From Mesonia profundi (GTDB lineage Bacteria; Bacteroidota; Bacteroidia; Flavobacteriales; Flavobacteriaceae), in contig NZ_JAVHUL010000001.1 of assembly GCF_031085155.1 (NCBI RefSeq), forward strand, positions 144,563 through 208,562: a stretch of 64,000 nt of DNA, in the 5' to 3' direction. The position numbers and the translations under genes were made by a program. The notes under the pieces were generated by a model, which saw only the letters and a program-made list of their open reading frames with translations, was not told the origin of the DNA and did not search any database. The first letter of the stretch is position 1. Each line of letters begins with the position of its first letter. This document shows positions 61,843 to 64,000 of the stretch, piece after piece.

Positions 61843-64000
61843 ATGGCAAGACATAACGATAAGAATACAGAACAAAAGAGATTTAATAAAATCTCTATAG
61901 GTTTAGCTTCTCCAGAAAAGATTTTGGGAGAATCCAGAGGTGAGGTGCTAAAACCAGAAACTATTAATTACCGTACCCACAAACCAGAACGTGACGGACT
62001 GTTTTGTGAGCGTATTTTTGGTCCTGTAAAGGATTACGAATGTGCGTGTGGTAAATATAAAAGAATTCGCTACAAGGGGATTGTTTGTGACCGTTGTGGT
62101 GTAGAAGTTACAGAGAAGAAAGTGCGTAGAGATAGAGTAGGACACATCAATTTGGTAGTTCCTGTTGCTCATATTTGGTATTTCCGTTCTTTACCAAACA
62201 AAATAGGTTACTTATTAGGAATACCTTCTAAGAAATTAGATATGATTATTTACTACGAGAGATACGTAGTAATTCAGCCAGGTATTGCTAAGAGTGAGGA
62301 AGGTGATGAGTTAAAGAAAATGGATTTCTTAACGGAAGAAGAGTATTTAAATATTCTAGAAACACTTCCGCAGGAAAATCAATACTTAGACGATACAGAT
62401 CCTAACAAGTTTATCGCTAAAATGGGAGCAGAGTGCCTTATCGACATTCTTAACCGTTTAGATTTAGATGAACTTTCTTATGAATTAAGACATAAAGCAA
62501 ATAACGAAACTTCAAAACAACGTAAAACGGAAGCTTTAAAGCGTTTACAAGTAGTAGAAGCTTTCCGTGATGCTAATAAAGGAAAAGAAAATAAACCAGC
62601 GTGGATGATTATGAAAGCGATTCCGGTGATTCCACCAGAATTGCGTCCATTAGTTCCGCTTGACGGAGGTCGTTTTGCGACTTCAGATTTAAATGATCTT
62701 TACAGAAGGGTGATTATTCGTAACAACCGTCTTAAAAGATTAATGGAGATTAAAGCTCCTGAAGTAATTTTACGTAATGAAAAACGTATGCTTCAAGAGT
62801 CGGTAGATTCCTTATTTGATAATACCAGAAAATCTTCCGCAGTAAAAACAGATTCTAACCGTCCTTTAAAATCTTTATCAGATTCATTAAAAGGTAAGCA
62901 AGGTCGTTTCCGTCAAAACTTATTAGGGAAACGTGTAGATTATTCGGCACGTTCTGTAATTGTTGTAGGGCCAGAAATGAAATTGTTTGAGTGTGGTCTT
63001 CCAAAAGATATGGCAGCCGAACTTTACAAGCCTTTTGTAATTAGAAAATTGATTGAGAGAGGAATTGTTAAAACGGTAAAATCTGCCAAGAAAATAATAG
63101 ACAAAAAAGAGCCTGTAGTTTGGGATATCTTGGAGAATGTTCTTAAAGGACATCCCGTATTGCTAAACCGTGCTCCTACGCTTCACCGTTTAGGAATCCA
63201 AGCTTTTCAACCTAAGTTAATTGAGGGGAAAGCAATTCAATTACACCCCTTAGTGTGTACGGCATTTAACGCCGATTTTGATGGTGACCAAATGGCGGTT
63301 CACTTACCATTAGGACCAGAAGCGATATTAGAAGCTCAATTATTAATGTTGGCTTCCCATAATATTTTAAACCCTGCGAATGGATCTCCGGTAACGGTAC
63401 CTTCTCAGGATATGGTACTTGGTCTTTACTATATGACTAAGAAAAGAGTTTCTGCTCCAGACCGTACGATGAAAGGAGAGGGACTTACTTTTTACTCGGC
63501 AGAAGAGGTAAATATCGCTTACAATGAGAAAAAAGTAGACTTAAACAGTTCAATTAAAGTACGTGCAAAGGATTTTAATGAGGCAGGAGAACTTGTTTTC
63601 CAAATCATTGATACTACCGTAGGACGTGTATTGTTTAACGAAGAAGTTCCAGAAGTAGCAGGATTTATCAACGAGGTATTAACCAAGAAATCTTTAAGAG
63701 ATATTATTGGTAACATTCTTAAGGTAACTAGTGTTCCTGAAACGGCAGAATTCTTAGATAAGATTAAAAGTTTAGGTTACGGGTTTGCATTTAGAGGAGG
63801 TCTTTCTTTCTCTTTAGGAGATATTATTATCCCTAAAGAAAAGCAAGAAATGATTGATGATGCTAACCAACAAGTTGAAGGAATTATGGCCAATTATAAT
63901 ATGGGTCTTATTACCAACAACGAACGTTATAACCAAGTTATTGATATTTGGACGGCGACCAACGCCAATCTAACCGAATTGGCGATGAAGCGAATTCGTG
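61843..64000 (+). CDS. rpoC: RNA polymerase beta' subunit, 3' end outside the window
   Basis: ATG at 61843; 719 codons are present before the window ends. Visible: the first zinc site '[22 protein letters not shown]' (shown: [21 protein letters not shown]), '[17 protein letters not shown]', the bridge region '[22 protein letters not shown]' (shown: [17 protein letters not shown]), '[19 protein letters not shown]' and the catalytic Mg motif '[12 protein letters not shown]' at about 63270. Standard gene for transcription; only the C-terminal half with the trigger loop lies beyond base 64000. Confidence 0.99.
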   Translation, partial: MARHNDKNTEQKRFNKISIGLASPEKILGESRGEVLKPETINYRTHKPERDGLFCERIFGPVKDYECACGKYKRIRYKGIVCDRCGVEVTEKKVRRDRVGHINLVVPVAHIWYFRSLPNKIGYLLGIPSKKLDMIIYYERYVVIQPGIAKSEEGDELKKMDFLTEEEYLNILETLPQENQYLDDTDPNKFIAKMGAECLIDILNRLDLDELSYELRHKANNETSKQRKTEALKRLQVVEAFRDANKGKENKPAWMIMKAIPVIPPELRPLVPLDGGRFATSDLNDLYRRVIIRNNRLKRLMEIKAPEVILRNEKRMLQESVDSLFDNTRKSSAVKTDSNRPLKSLSDSLKGKQGRFRQNLLGKRVDYSARSVIVVGPEMKLFECGLPKDMAAELYKPFVIRKLIERGIVKTVKSAKKIIDKKEPVVWDILENVLKGHPVLLNRAPTLHRLGIQAFQPKLIEGKAIQLHPLVCTAFNADFDGDQMAVHLPLGPEAILEAQLLMLASHNILNPANGSPVTVPSQDMVLGLYYMTKKRVSAPDRTMKGEGLTFYSAEEVNIAYNEKKVDLNSSIKVRAKDFNEAGELVFQIIDTTVGRVLFNEEVPEVAGFINEVLTKKSLRDIIGNILKVTSVPETAEFLDKIKSLGYGFAFRGGLSFSLGDIIIPKEKQEMIDDANQQVEGIMANYNMGLITNNERYNQVIDIWTATNANLTELAMKRIR

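Overview
The window is AT-rich chromosomal DNA from a member of the Bacteroidota, most likely a marine Flavobacteriaceae. Supporting signs are a type IX secretion (T9SS) sorting domain on a leucine-rich-repeat protein, SprB-like repeats, Bacteroidota-type promoters (-7 box TAnnTTTG), a tmRNA whose tag ends in ENNYALAA, many lipoproteins, few Shine-Dalgarno sites, and the flavobacterial order tRNA-Thr/Tyr/Gly/Thr, tuf, tRNA-Trp, secE, nusG, rplKAJL, rpoBC.

Layout. 1-2140: a large secreted LRR protein, cut by the window start. 2.5-5.3 kb: a scarred accessory stretch with an S24/LexA-like repressor, an alpha/beta hydrolase lacking its N-terminus, decayed remains resembling a type I restriction HsdR C-terminus, and a small GIY-YIG nuclease between two 111-bp direct repeats whose ends are inverted REP-like sequences. 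5.3-9.4 kb: a sodium:solute symporter, an MFS exporter and a dead formate/nitrite transporter. 9.5-17.1 kb: a glycosyltransferase, tmRNA, a saccharopine-dehydrogenase-like enzyme, a phosphatase-family lipoprotein, a thioredoxin lipoprotein and kdsA. 17.9-27.1 kb: typA, then an envelope glycan cluster (flippase, phosphoethanolamine transferase, three family 2 glycosyltransferases, a methyltransferase) and ftsE. 27.3-32.1 kb: a 1011-residue TPR protein with an outer-membrane barrel. 32.3-41.2 kb: amidohydrolase, methyltransferase, Cys-cluster protein, NamZ-type muramidase, LolC/E-like permease, thioesterase, LRR-T9SS protein and a cysteine/cystathionine synthase. 41.4-51.5 kb: two paralogous alanine:cation symporters with extra N-terminal domains, and small membrane or housekeeping proteins between and after them. 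51.9-64 kb: a Xer-type recombinase, the tRNA cluster and the translation/transcription operon, ending inside rpoC.

How the genes work together. The last 11 kb is conserved core. The centre is envelope biology: KDO synthesis (kdsA), glycan export and decoration (wzx, pEtN transferase, glycosyltransferases), lipoproteins, a probable barrel/TPR complex and cell-wall recycling (NamZ).

The most unusual signals are the GIY-YIG/REP-doublet module at 4.4-5.1 kb, the repeated palindrome GCTTCCGCGGAAGC inside three unrelated genes, the SprB plus lipoyl-like domains on the two symporters, a 23-bp element upstream of both LRR genes, and an altered neighbourhood at the recombinase/tRNA junction with a candidate small RNA. 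All identifications rest on reading the sequence and on remembered family features; no database search was possible.
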